Shown piece by piece: positions 25,116 to 33,425 of a stretch of 57,203 nt of DNA. The notes under the pieces are model-generated. The model was not told where the DNA came from, did no database searches, and saw nothing but the letters and a program-made list of their open reading frames with translations. Position 1 is the first letter of the stretch, and every line of letters begins with the position of its first letter. Source of the stretch: CAZCAQ01 sp964540135 (GTDB lineage Bacteria > Patescibacteriota > WWE3 > UBA101185 > UBA10185); contig CAZILK010000006.1 of assembly GCA_964540135.1 (NCBI GenBank), positions 1 to 57,203 on the forward strand, given 5' to 3'. Both the position numbers and the translations under genes were made by a program.

Positions 25116-25153
25116 CAGCCAGAAGGTTTTAAACGACTAACTGGCTGTTTTTT
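25116..25153 (+). terminator. Orphan terminator-like hairpin
   Basis: CAGCCAG (25116-25122) and CTGGCTG (25141-25147) are followed by TTTTTT on the plus strand. No plus-strand gene precedes it, so it either ends an unrecognised short RNA or is a leftover. Confidence 0.5.
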
Positions 25154-25186
25154 ATGAATGACTTGAGATATTCTGAAATTTTTGTA

Positions 25187-25211
25187 TGTTTGTGGGGGAA
25201 GAAGTTAGAAC
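25187..25211. repeat. Intergenic repeat TGTTTGTGGGGGAAG, copy 1
   Basis: The core TGTTTGTGGGGGAAGAAGTT is followed by AGAAC. It is identical over the core to the copy at 27268-27295 and lies just downstream of the minus-strand gene ending at 25224. Confidence 0.65.
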
Positions 25212-25223
25212 TAAGTTGTCATA

Positions 25224-25814
25224 TCAAAGGAAAATTTCCCAAGCATGTTCACCGGAGTTGTACCTAAAGGCTACTTTAGAAATTTTGAATGTTTCTGGCA
25301 CTTCTTTCACAGTTTTGGCATAAACATCATCTACAAATTCCGGCAAACAATAGTTACAAATGTTCATATGGTCACCAACTATGCTTCGGTTCAAACTCGC
25401 AGAATCCATTTCGTGCACCATATCAACATATGCTCTTGTTTGTGAAAGTTTCAGGTTGATTAATACCTGATCAACTACTTTAGCCAATCTGTCCAAATTT
25501 TCATCCTTAAATGTTAGGGCAATCCAATAATATTCATGATTACGTTTGATGTTTGGGCCTTTTTTGTCCTTTGTTACTTTTAGGTAACTAACATCAAAAG
25601 GCTTAAAACTTTGGAGCGCGTTCTTTATTTCATGTTGAATAATATCTATTTCTTTTTTATTGCTGAATGTTCCTTGGGCCAAAGTTATATGAGAATCGGA
25701 CACTGTATCTTTTACTTTTCCTCTAGCTCCACTCTTATTGAAAGTAAGTTTTAAGTCATTAAGAATCTGTAAATTATGTGAATCAGGTATTGCTACAATT
25801 GAAAAAGTTAACAT
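25224..25814 (-). CDS. 2H phosphoesterase / 2'-5' RNA ligase-like protein (196 aa)
   Basis: SHITLAQGTF near residue 45 is a first HxT/S motif of the 2H superfamily, and the fold pattern (FDVSYLKVTKD, YWIALTFKDENLD) fits. The second HxTx motif is not clear; the candidate GDHMNICNY and HEMDS positions are imperfect, so the enzyme may be diverged. Such proteins act on 2',3'-cyclic or 2'-5' phosphodiester bonds in RNA or small nucleotides. Leaderless: TATAAT lies 6 nt before the ATG. Confidence 0.65.
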   Translation of the reverse strand: MLTFSIVAIPDSHNLQILNDLKLTFNKSGARGKVKDTVSDSHITLAQGTFSNKKEIDIIQHEIKNALQSFKPFDVSYLKVTKDKKGPNIKRNHEYYWIALTFKDENLDRLAKVVDQVLINLKLSQTRAYVDMVHEMDSASLNRSIVGDHMNICNYCLPEFVDDVYAKTVKEVPETFKISKVAFRYNSGEHAWEIFL

Positions 25815-25820
25815 AGAAAA

Positions 25821-25840
25821 ATTATACCTTAGTTCGAATC
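25821..25840 (-). promoter_or_regulatory. Shared promoter sequence, copy 2
   Basis: The minus strand reads GATTCGAACTAAGGTATAAT, matching the promoter at 24995-25014 at 19 of 20 positions. Confidence 0.6.
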
Positions 25841-25924
25841 CCTATTGGACCACAACTATCAATTGTTGGTGAATAAAGGAAAAATTGCTGGCTGGCTATT
25901 GAATTCTATTTGAACTACTGTTAG

Positions 25925-26446
25925 TTAATCATTCTCCTGAAGCGTGTAAATTAAATATACTGGTACCTTAGGCTCGTTTTTGAAATATCGTTCATAGGCC
26001 TCAAAACGTCTTTCGTCCGAAGGGGCCAAAACAAGAGGGTCATCAAGAGTATGCACCCAATCTCGAAGATCTTTCATGAATTGTATGGAACCTTCTTGCA
26101 AAGAGGTGTGACTTTCATGGCTACGCTCTCCAATAGGAAGCTCAGTATTTTTTAGATAAAAATCAATAAGAATTCCAGTATTCTTAGGAGATGTAACTTG
26201 TGGATTTACATGTTTTATCCAGGAATTTGGGATTTCCATCTTAGAGAATGTAACTATTCTCCCGCCCAATTCGAATTGAAAGGCTGGATTACCGGTGCCC
26301 TGCTCAAGTGAAGAATTTCTGGTGATATCAGTACCATTGTTTTCCAACCACGTTGTGGCAGGGACTCCCACTAAATCAGCAAGTACTGCCTTATCTTCTG
26401 GTGTTAGTGTGTTTGATAATTCAGTTTCCTGTTGACCTGCTACCAT
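25925..26446 (-). CDS. Hypothetical protein (173 aa)
   Basis: A soluble protein: LTPEDKAVLADLVGVPATTW, then FQFELGGRIVTFSKMEIPNSW, a GILIDFYLKNTEL strand-helix and FEAYERYFKNEPKVPVYLIYTL at the C-terminus. No family is recognised. TAGTAT lies 6 nt before the ATG, so it is another leaderless unit. Confidence 0.55.
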   Translation of the reverse strand: MVAGQQETELSNTLTPEDKAVLADLVGVPATTWLENNGTDITRNSSLEQGTGNPAFQFELGGRIVTFSKMEIPNSWIKHVNPQVTSPKNTGILIDFYLKNTELPIGERSHESHTSLQEGSIQFMKDLRDWVHTLDDPLVLAPSDERRFEAYERYFKNEPKVPVYLIYTLQEND

Positions 26447-26482
26447 ATCGCAATACTATATTAAAATATTGACTGGAACAAT

Positions 26483-26500
26483 GGCTGTTTGTGGGGGAAG
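26483..26500. repeat. Intergenic repeat GGCTGTTTGTGGGGGAAG, copy 2
   Basis: It shares 18 bases with copy 3 and then diverges (TAACTCGAA). It is located downstream of the minus-strand gene ending at 26523. Confidence 0.6.
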
Positions 26501-26522
26501 TAACTCGAAATACATTATATAA

Positions 26523-27218
26523 TTAGTTTAGTTGCGGAATCGTATATTCTTCTACCCAAATTACAGACTCAATGTTTATTAATTCTTCAAAAGTATGACT
26601 TTGTTTAAGGGTATAGTTTTTTATGGTACAAATATTTAATTCGCTGCAAAAAGGGGCTGCACTAATGGTTCCAAGCTTTGCAATTTCATCTAAAGTTTTT
26701 TCCGCATCTCCACAATTTGAATACATTACTGTTTTTGGAGTCTCTATACTTTGATTACTAATGGAAGTTTTATATTGAGGGTGATACCTACCAATCCAAT
26801 TTACTTCCGGTAGCGCAGCAATTGCTTTTAACGAACTTCCGTTTACTTTGTACAAAAATGCATAGTTGGGTACATAGCCTAGTCGGCAAGCTTTAAATTC
26901 TTGCATTGAAGCAGCAAATGAATCATAAAAACTTGTATTAACTGTAGGATCTTTTAGCTGAATTATTACAAGAATATCTTGTGTGGTATTGAGCGCATCT
27001 AGTGTAAGATCTTTTTCCCTAGTGTCAATTTCTGCAGCTTGTAGTGAGACTTTGTACATTTCTGGTATCCCTCTCGTTTTGTCAGTTGATAAATTAGGTA
27101 TTTTCTCTTGTACAAGGCTTTCATTCTTATCGGATTCAGTGTATTTTTGTTGAAAAAGTAAAGCGGCGCCAATAACAATAAAGAGCGTAAAGACAATGAA
27201 TGGAACAAAGGTTCTCAT
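26523..27218 (-). CDS. Membrane-anchored protein resembling an S8 peptidase N-terminal domain (231 aa)
   Basis: An N-terminal TM segment (FVPFIVFTLFIVIGAALLF) precedes a secreted domain. DILVIIQLKDPTVNTSFYDSF and LKAIAALPEVNWIGRYHPQYK resemble the propeptide-like region found before the catalytic domain in some subtilisin-family (S8) proteins. No D-H-S catalytic domain follows. Three further Cys occur in the C-terminal half. It may be a stand-alone inhibitor or a remnant. TACAAT lies 6 nt before the ATG. Confidence 0.5.
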   Translation of the reverse strand: MRTFVPFIVFTLFIVIGAALLFQQKYTESDKNESLVQEKIPNLSTDKTRGIPEMYKVSLQAAEIDTREKDLTLDALNTTQDILVIIQLKDPTVNTSFYDSFAASMQEFKACRLGYVPNYAFLYKVNGSSLKAIAALPEVNWIGRYHPQYKTSISNQSIETPKTVMYSNCGDAEKTLDEIAKLGTISAAPFCSELNICTIKNYTLKQSHTFEELINIESVIWVEEYTIPQLN

Positions 27219-27267
27219 AAGAATATTGTAGCATCAACGGGTGCATAGATTGGTGTTAACAATATGT

Positions 27268-27295
27268 GGCTGTTTGTGGGGGAAGAAGTTAGAAC
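27268..27295. repeat. Intergenic repeat, copy 3 (longest)
   Basis: GGC followed by TGTTTGTGGGGGAAGAAGTT and AGAAC; it matches copy 1 over 25 bases and copy 2 over 18. It lies between the 27218 start and the 27409 stop of the copper ATPase. Confidence 0.65.
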
Positions 27296-27408
27296 CAATT
27301 TACCTAAATCCCACAATGCAGTCATATCCCTTTAGGCAAAATAGATTTTAAGGACAGAGTTAATCCGCCCTCAAAAACCTATCAATACATAAAACGTAAA
27401 GAAATAAC

Positions 27409-30400
27409 CTATTCAACAACAGACTTACTTAGGTAATGGAAATTATCAAATAAAGTATCAGTTTTAGGTAAAATTCCTGCAACAATTACATCTATACCAA
27501 AGAAGTTTTCTATAAGATCACCTTCTTCTTTAAATAATCCCTCATTAATCATCATTTCAGCCTCTGTACTTCCAATGTAAATAGGTTGATATGTTTTGCT
27601 TCCAATTATAACGGCACTAAAAGCATTACCGGGTATATATGCTTTTAATTTTTCAGGCGTATTGTTGTCAATTAAGTACGCGAATTTAGCATTACCATCT
27701 TCAGCCTTAGCTACTGTGACTGTGCCTATATATTCAATATCTTTAAACGTCTCTACATTTACAATGTGCATTTTATCTAGTGCGGTTCCAGTAGGTGCAA
27801 GTACACCTTCAATTTTCATGCTGTTAATTCCAAAAAAGCCATTTAACCTATCGCCTGGTTTACTGAATAGCTTCTCATTCTTCATCATCATTGCTTCATC
27901 GTATCCTACTAGCATAGAGGCATCTTCAATATTTAGTGAACCTTCGGAGACACTTAGACCTTTTATGTCTTCCGCATTAATAGTAGTAAACACTTTCGGG
28001 TCTCCTTCTCCAAAGTTCACTTTTAAGTCGCCTGATGTTAATCCCGTGTTAATAGCATTTACAACTTCACTGGGAACAGTAGTTCTGGGCATATCTTTTT
28101 CAGCACTCGCCATAGAAGAACTAAATCTAGCAAATTCAAAGAATAAAACCGAAAATGCAACAACCATAACTATCGGAGCTGCAATCGAAATCCAATTCCT
28201 TTTTCCCGGTTTATAGAATCGCAGCGTTAATGAATTTAAAACAACCGATATAGAACTTAAAGCCATCGCAAGTCCCGCAAGCTCAGGTTTTAATACTAAA
28301 CCGAAACCTACAAACATACGTGCTGCAATAGGAATACCTATCACATTGTAAAAAAGAGCAAAAAACATATTTTGTTTGATCTTATTTACTGTCGCTTTGG
28401 AAAGGTCTATAGCGTTTACTACATCTCTAAGGTCATTTCTTATTATGACAATTCCACCAGCTTCCATAGCAACATCAGTTCCCGAACCCATGGCGATACC
28501 TAAGTTAGCCTGAGCAAGGGCTGGTGCATCATTTATACCGTCTCCAACCATAGCCACTTTTTTGCCAGCATCCTGTAGTTTCTTAACTTCGTTTGCTTTG
28601 TCTTCAGGTAGTACTTCTGCTAAAACATTTGTAATACCAACTTGTTGGGCAATAGCCTCGGCCGTCCTTTTATTATCACCGGTTATCATATATACCTCTA
28701 TACCAAGTTTTCTTAATCTATCTACAGCTTCTTTAGAGGTTTCTTTTACAGTGTCTGCGACCGCAACTGTACCCAGCACAGCTTCTTTAGTAGCCAATAT
28801 CATTGCAGTTTTTCCTTGCTCTTCTGATTTGACCAGCTTTCTATCAATTTTTTCAATTGAAAGATTTAATACATCTGTAACAAGTTTTCTGTTACCAAAA
28901 TAGTAAGTGGTTTCTTCAATAACGCCTTCTACACCATGTCCTGGAATTGCTTTAAAGAAAGAGACTTCACTCAATGCAACTTGTTCCGCTTGAGCGTGTG
29001 TATAAATTGCTTCGGCTAAGGGGTGTTCAGATTGTTTTTCAAGGCTGGCTGCTAATTGAAGCACCTCATCTTCATCTAATACACCCAAACTTAAAATATC
29101 TGTAACTTCGGGCTTACCTTTAGTAATTGTTCCAGTCTTATCAAATACAATGGTGTTGATCTTTACTGCGGCTTCTAGAGGTTCCCCACCCTTAACTAAT
29201 ATTCCGTTTTCAGCACCTTTACCAGTTCCTACCATGATTGATGTCGGTGTAGCTAAGCCAAGTGCACATGGACAAGCAATAACAATTACTGAAGTAAATG
29301 CCATCAAAGCGAAGGATAATGTGGATCCTAAAATAAAATACCAAATACTAAACGTCACGACAGCTATTACAAGAACTAGTGGGACAAATACGGCTGAAAT
29401 TTTATCAGCTACGCCCTGAATTGGTGCTTTTGATCCTTGGGCCGTTTCTACTAATTTTATTATTTGTGACAGTGTAGTTTCAGAACCGACTCTTGTGGCT
29501 TTAAATTCGAAACTTCCAGTTTTATTCATAGTGCCACCCACAACTCCATCTCCCTCACGCTTTTCAACAGGCAAGCTCTCCCCTGTAATCATAGATTCAT
29601 CAACGGCTGAGGACCCTCTGACAATCTCACCATCAACAGGAACTTTTTCACCAGGTCTAACAACCACAACATCTCCTTTTACTACCTGATCTATTGGAAT
29701 ATCAATAGTAGTACCATTTCGCAAAACCCGAGCAGTCTTTGCTTGTAAACCCATGAGCTTTTTAATTGCATCCGAGGTTCTTCCCTTAGCCTTTGCTTCT
29801 AACCACTTTCCCAAGATTACAAAAGTGATTAAAAATGCCGCGGTTTCAAAATACAGCTCAGGGATTTTAGCGCCACCTATTCCAATTATCGACTTTGTGG
29901 ATATGTAATAGGCTATTAAGTTAATCAAACTGTAAAAATACGCAACTGAAGTCCCAATAGCTATTAAACTATCCATATTAAATGTTCTCATTCTTAGGGC
30001 TGAAAACATCCCTTTATAAAAACCTTTTCCAATAATGAACTGGATTGGAGTGGTAAGAATAAGTGAAACTATTCCCACGTATGGCCATATCAACACACGC
30101 CCCGGAAAGCTCATTACAAAATCCAAAAGCATGAAATAAACCATAGGTAAACTGAGCAGTAAACTTATAATAAATTTCTTAAACAAAGCATCTATGTGAT
30201 CCTGCTGTTTTTTATTATCAGTTTCGGATGGAAGTTGGCTTGTAATTGACGCCTTGTATCCAGCTTTTTCAACGGCTTTAATTAAAGTATCTTTTTCAGC
30301 AATTGACTCATCCACTAAAACACTTGCTTTTTCCGCTGCAAAGTTTACATTCGCTTCCTTTACACCGTCAACTTTACGAATTGATTTTTCAATAATTGCA

Positions 30401-30912
30401 GCACAAGAAGAACAATGCATCCCTTCAATATCTAACGATATTCTGTTTATACCTTTTGTGCTAACTTTAGGCAGCTCAGCGGCATCTATTGGAATTGACG
30501 GTATAATTTGTTGTACAGTGTTCGTATTTAGCCTTGCGGATTCTGAACTTTTGGGGTTTTCTATGTGATTGTTAAATACTCCAGAAAGATTCAAGGCCTT
30601 TAAATCCTGTTCCGAACCTTCTAGTTCAAGTCTTTGTTCTAATACAATTTTTACAGAACCGGTTCCTGTATTTTCATCTTGTTGAAGATCAGTCAACTCA
30701 TTAGCCACGGCTGTATACCCTGCCTTTTCTACAGCATTTAAAAGATCGTTTATATTGGTAGTGTCAGTATCCACCATTACTGTGCCCTCCCCTGATTTTG
30801 CATCAACACTTATATCACTTACCCCTTTCACTTCTCCAAGCTCGTCTTTTATTAATGTTTCACATGAGGCACAGTGCATCCCACTTATTTTTAGTTTCAC
30901 TAACTTTTGCAT
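27409..30912 (-). CDS. Copper-type P1B ATPase with two HMA domains and a duplicated C-terminal extension (1167 aa)
   Basis: Two HMA metal-binding domains carry CASC (C14, C17) and CSSC (near residue 167), separated by an unusual ~90-residue spacer. The P1B core follows: TGES at 443-446, the membrane CPC (547-549), DKTGT with phospho-Asp D591 and GDGINDAP near 790. These identify a CopA-like Cu+ exporter. After the normal last TM pair (to ~900) comes a ninth hydrophobic helix (908-930) and ~235 extra residues containing two copies of a ~48-residue unit (about 1003-1050 and 1114-1160). The extra helix would put this region outside the cell. It is third in an operon after a UreH/cupredoxin protein and an HMA chaperone. 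Confidence 0.92.
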   Translation of the reverse strand: MQKLVKLKISGMHCASCETLIKDELGEVKGVSDISVDAKSGEGTVMVDTDTTNINDLLNAVEKAGYTAVANELTDLQQDENTGTGSVKIVLEQRLELEGSEQDLKALNLSGVFNNHIENPKSSESARLNTNTVQQIIPSIPIDAAELPKVSTKGINRISLDIEGMHCSSCAAIIEKSIRKVDGVKEANVNFAAEKASVLVDESIAEKDTLIKAVEKAGYKASITSQLPSETDNKKQQDHIDALFKKFIISLLLSLPMVYFMLLDFVMSFPGRVLIWPYVGIVSLILTTPIQFIIGKGFYKGMFSALRMRTFNMDSLIAIGTSVAYFYSLINLIAYYISTKSIIGIGGAKIPELYFETAAFLITFVILGKWLEAKAKGRTSDAIKKLMGLQAKTARVLRNGTTIDIPIDQVVKGDVVVVRPGEKVPVDGEIVRGSSAVDESMITGESLPVEKREGDGVVGGTMNKTGSFEFKATRVGSETTLSQIIKLVETAQGSKAPIQGVADKISAVFVPLVLVIAVVTFSIWYFILGSTLSFALMAFTSVIVIACPCALGLATPTSIMVGTGKGAENGILVKGGEPLEAAVKINTIVFDKTGTITKGKPEVTDILSLGVLDEDEVLQLAASLEKQSEHPLAEAIYTHAQAEQVALSEVSFFKAIPGHGVEGVIEETTYYFGNRKLVTDVLNLSIEKIDRKLVKSEEQGKTAMILATKEAVLGTVAVADTVKETSKEAVDRLRKLGIEVYMITGDNKRTAEAIAQQVGITNVLAEVLPEDKANEVKKLQDAGKKVAMVGDGINDAPALAQANLGIAMGSGTDVAMEAGGIVIIRNDLRDVVNAIDLSKATVNKIKQNMFFALFYNVIGIPIAARMFVGFGLVLKPELAGLAMALSSISVVLNSLTLRFYKPGKRNWISIAAPIVMVVAFSVLFFEFARFSSSMASAEKDMPRTTVPSEVVNAINTGLTSGDLKVNFGEGDPKVFTTINAEDIKGLSVSEGSLNIEDASMLVGYDEAMMMKNEKLFSKPGDRLNGFFGINSMKIEGVLAPTGTALDKMHIVNVETFKDIEYIGTVTVAKAEDGNAKFAYLIDNNTPEKLKAYIPGNAFSAVIIGSKTYQPIYIGSTEAEMMINEGLFKEEGDLIENFFGIDVIVAGILPKTDTLFDNFHYLSKSVVE

Positions 30913-30913
30913 T

Positions 30914-31129
30914 TTAAACCTCCGTAACCGCAGTAACTTTATAATCTGTATCTTTCAAAACACTTTCGACCTGTTGTCGCACGATCATGCTAGTACTATC
31001 TACACGTGCAGACTGTGTGTCTACATCCACTGTAACCAATGTAACTCCTTCTAACTTTCCAAGTCTTTTTTGAGTGATTTTTTTACAAGCCTCACAGTGT
31101 AAACCTTGTAGTTGGATTTTGTATTTCAT
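30914..31129 (-). CDS. HMA copper chaperone (71 aa)
   Basis: A single HMA domain with LHCEACKKITQKRLGKLEGV (CxxC), the size of CopZ/Atx1-type chaperones that hand Cu+ to a P1B ATPase. Its gene stops 1 nt before the ATPase start. The ATG at 31129 has AAGGAT upstream; the ATG at 31150 would extend the protein through that Shine-Dalgarno and is rejected. It is cotranscribed with 31161 and 27409. Confidence 0.88.
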   Translation of the reverse strand: MKYKIQLQGLHCEACKKITQKRLGKLEGVTLVTVDVDTQSARVDSTSMIVRQQVESVLKDTDYKVTAVTEV

Positions 31130-31160
31130 AATTAGGATCCTTCTAGCCATTATTGGCTAA

Positions 31161-32990
31161 CTAAATAACTGTTATAGTCCCTCTCGGAACTCCCATGGCA
31201 CAGGTAATTTTATAAGTGCCTGGTTTAGATGGGGTAAAATTAAATACGGCTAACTGCCCTTTTTGGAAAATTGAGTAATCTTGTGTAAGTCCAGGTAAGG
31301 CTACACTTCCCATACAACCAGCTCCATTATCAGAGGCGGCAATTTCAAATCTAACAGGTTTATTGGCATTTACTATAAAACTATTAGGTTGTATATCATT
31401 ATCATTGGAGTATGCTGCTTTAATTAATTGAACCTCTGCATTTGCACCACCTATATTAGACAAATTTTCAGCATTCAAAGATAAATCAGCATATTTGTTA
31501 TCCTCTTCTTTTACATCTGTATTACTACCTACTCCAGCTCCTTCAATAACATTAAATGAGCCTGTGTACATGCCCATGCTACATGAGAATCTAATGCTCC
31601 CTGTGTCTTCTGGTGTAAATTCAATCACGTTCTCGCCTTCATTAAGAATTTTTCTAACACCAAGCTCTGAAGAAACTATACTGGCAGCACAGGTATTTCC
31701 ATCGGTGGATGTGACTATCCACTTTACAGGGACTCCTCTTTGTATAGTGAATTCCCTTGGTGAGTAACCATTATAATCTTGAGTCATTCTTACGATTTGA
31801 ACTCCATTTTCTAAAGTAACGTTTGGATCAGAAAATGAGGACTCTGCATTGGCAGACGCTTTATTAATACCACTAATATTTGGTAATCCAATACCTGTTA
31901 GATTTAAACCATTTGATACGTTAAATAAAGCAAGGGCAATAACCATAAGCCCTACAAACTTAAAAAAAGGTTTGGCAAATGCTCCCTTTATAAGAGCAGT
32001 TAGTCCCCCAACTCCAAGCAATCCGGGTGTAGTTCCAATCGCAAATACCGCCATTGTTAAAGCTCCTGTAATAGGGCTACCACTAGAAATAGCGAACAAC
32101 TGCATTGCCTGAGTAAAACCGCAGGGTAAGAAGAAAGTTAAACCCCCCAATATAAAAGAGCTCTTGTTACTGTATTCACTCTCTTTCTTATTATCTATGC
32201 CGACAATCTTATATAAACCTTTTGGTAGTGTAAATCTAATCTTCTCGAGCTTTGGAAATATTGCAATAGTTTGCAAGCCTAATAGAAACATTACAATACC
32301 AACCATAATAGTTAAAAACCCAATAGATGAGGGCCCCAGCTGTAAAAAGGATCCGAAGTACCCAATTAATCCTCCAAATATAAAGAAGAAAAATATTCTG
32401 CCCATATTGAAAAATATATGTGGCTTAAATTTTTGTCTAGGAGTTGCATTTGGGTGTTTTTCTGAAAACCTAGCTGAAACTCCTAAAACTAAACCACCTA
32501 CCAAAGCCATACATGTCGATAAACCTGCAGTTATACCCACTAATAAAACTACAGGGAGGCTTGCCAAGTTGTTCTGTGATCCAAAAGCTATATTAAATAA
32601 TCCTAACCCCTTAGCAATAAAATAGAAGGCAATAAGTGCAATTCCTGCTTTTATTAACTCATCATAGTCACGAGGATTTTTAGAAATCCAAGTTTTCTTA
32701 TCCCTACCAATGTTATATCCGGAATTACAAACAGCATTTCTTATGTGAGTTTCTTGTACGGTACCCCTGTAAAATATTTCTGCAATACCTTTTTTTTCAC
32801 TTACATTTACCTTATGAACACCTGTTATCTTTAGAAGTTCTTCTTCTATTAGTAATTCGCAAGAACGACAATGCATTCCCTTTATAGGAATTATCCTTTT
32901 ATACTGCACACCTGTGGGAGCAGCGTTAGTTTTTTTGTTTTGCGAGCTTTCGCGAGCTAAGAAATCTTTAGATTTATTTTGTTTGGACAT
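31161..32990 (-). CDS. HMA-UreH/DsbD-like membrane protein with two cupredoxin domains (609 aa)
   Basis: Domain order: a cytoplasmic HMA with MHCRSCELL (CxxC), then 6-8 TM helices of the UreH/TauE-DsbD type (LPVVLLVGITAGLSTCMAL; FFLPCGFTQAMQLF with a PCGxTQ-like motif). Two extracytoplasmic cupredoxin-like domains follow, ending FSCSMGMYTG and ITCAMGVPRG, with Cys/Met copper-ligand candidates. A route for Cu from cytoplasm to exterior domain is suggested by this order. The ATG at 32990 is 7 nt after TATTAT; a TTG 18 nt upstream overlaps that box. First gene of its operon, with a TCS box upstream. The 45997 protein is a shorter paralogue. Confidence 0.85.
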   Translation of the reverse strand: MSKQNKSKDFLARESSQNKKTNAAPTGVQYKRIIPIKGMHCRSCELLIEEELLKITGVHKVNVSEKKGIAEIFYRGTVQETHIRNAVCNSGYNIGRDKKTWISKNPRDYDELIKAGIALIAFYFIAKGLGLFNIAFGSQNNLASLPVVLLVGITAGLSTCMALVGGLVLGVSARFSEKHPNATPRQKFKPHIFFNMGRIFFFFIFGGLIGYFGSFLQLGPSSIGFLTIMVGIVMFLLGLQTIAIFPKLEKIRFTLPKGLYKIVGIDNKKESEYSNKSSFILGGLTFFLPCGFTQAMQLFAISSGSPITGALTMAVFAIGTTPGLLGVGGLTALIKGAFAKPFFKFVGLMVIALALFNVSNGLNLTGIGLPNISGINKASANAESSFSDPNVTLENGVQIVRMTQDYNGYSPREFTIQRGVPVKWIVTSTDGNTCAASIVSSELGVRKILNEGENVIEFTPEDTGSIRFSCSMGMYTGSFNVIEGAGVGSNTDVKEEDNKYADLSLNAENLSNIGGANAEVQLIKAAYSNDNDIQPNSFIVNANKPVRFEIAASDNGAGCMGSVALPGLTQDYSIFQKGQLAVFNFTPSKPGTYKITCAMGVPRGTITVI

Positions 32991-32997
32991 ACAGACA

Positions 32998-33031
32998 ATA
33001 ATACCCAACTACATATGAGAATCTTATGAAG
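32998..33031 (-). promoter_or_regulatory. Promoter with two-component response-regulator box, copy A
   Basis: The minus strand reads CTTCATAAGATTCTCATATG (33012-33031), 8 nt, then TATTAT (32998-33003), 7 nt, then the ATG. The tandem TTCATAA/CTCATAT half-sites 11 bp apart overlap the -35 region. The same spacing is seen at copies B and C. Confidence 0.75.
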
Positions 33032-33046
33032 ATACATGAATGCTTC

Positions 33047-33078
33047 AAAATAAAAAAATGCCTGGCATTTGCCAGCCT
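33047..33078 (-). terminator. Rho-independent terminator of the 36976-33157 operon
   Basis: On the minus strand a CTGGCA/TGCCAG stem with a 2-nt loop is followed by seven Ts. It separates the upstream six-gene operon from the TCS-controlled promoter at 33000. Confidence 0.75.
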
Positions 33079-33156
33079 ATTTGAGAAATTTCCAAGAGTG
33101 TGGTTTAAGAATGCGCTTCACGCACATTATAATCTGAATCCCCTACAAATGCCTTT

Positions 33157-33360
33157 TTATCTGTATCCAGGCGTTGTTGGGGCATTTCCAATCTCTATGT
33201 TTGTATTACCGCCTTTTATAATACCTAATTTTCTCTCATATACTCTTATTTTTGCCGACATCGCTCCCAGGTAAAAAGATACCGCGACTAAAATAAGTAT
33301 GGAACCCATAACTTTGTACTTGTTTAAAATATCCCAACTTTCAAAATTTTCTTCTTGCAT
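33157..33360 (-). CDS. Small single-TM protein, DsbA-anchor-like stub (67 aa)
   Basis: One TM helix (VMGSILILVAVSFYLGAM) is followed by a short charged stretch, KIRVYERKLGIIKGGN, and a Pro/Asn-rich end, then stop. The layout copies the N-terminal anchor of the DsbA-like protein at 45193 (TM, then ~YxKxxxLEKG, then NAPxxP linker) but the thioredoxin domain is absent. It could be a truncated DsbA or a genuine small membrane protein. AAGGAA precedes the ATG. Last gene of the 36976 operon. Confidence 0.55.
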   Translation of the reverse strand: MQEENFESWDILNKYKVMGSILILVAVSFYLGAMSAKIRVYERKLGIIKGGNTNIEIGNAPTTPGYR

Positions 33361-33425
33361 AATAATTCCTTACTGCAATTTTTCTGATACATTCTCTTAA
33401 TGGGACAAATTAAGATGTTGTTTCA

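Noticed and set aside
25001..25860. tRNA-like T-arm sequences (AGTTCGAATC, once followed by CCTATTGGACCAC)
   Set aside because: The flanking bases do not pair to form a T-stem, and no D- or anticodon arm is present; the motif is better explained as part of a shared promoter.
1371..27218. Integron-like gene cassette array
   Set aside because: Many unrelated single genes in a row invite this idea, but no attC-type imperfect palindromes with GTTRRRY/RYYYAAC ends recur between genes, no integrase is present, and each gene has its own promoter.
27596..30568. Plus-strand reading frames opposite the large copper ATPase
   Set aside because: They are antisense to an intact ATPase with conserved motifs and give Ser/Thr/Pro-rich translations without family features.
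33026..33274. Plus-strand 82-aa frame
   Set aside because: It runs antisense through the minus-strand terminator, response-regulator box and small TM gene, has no Shine-Dalgarno, and its translation has no recognisable features.
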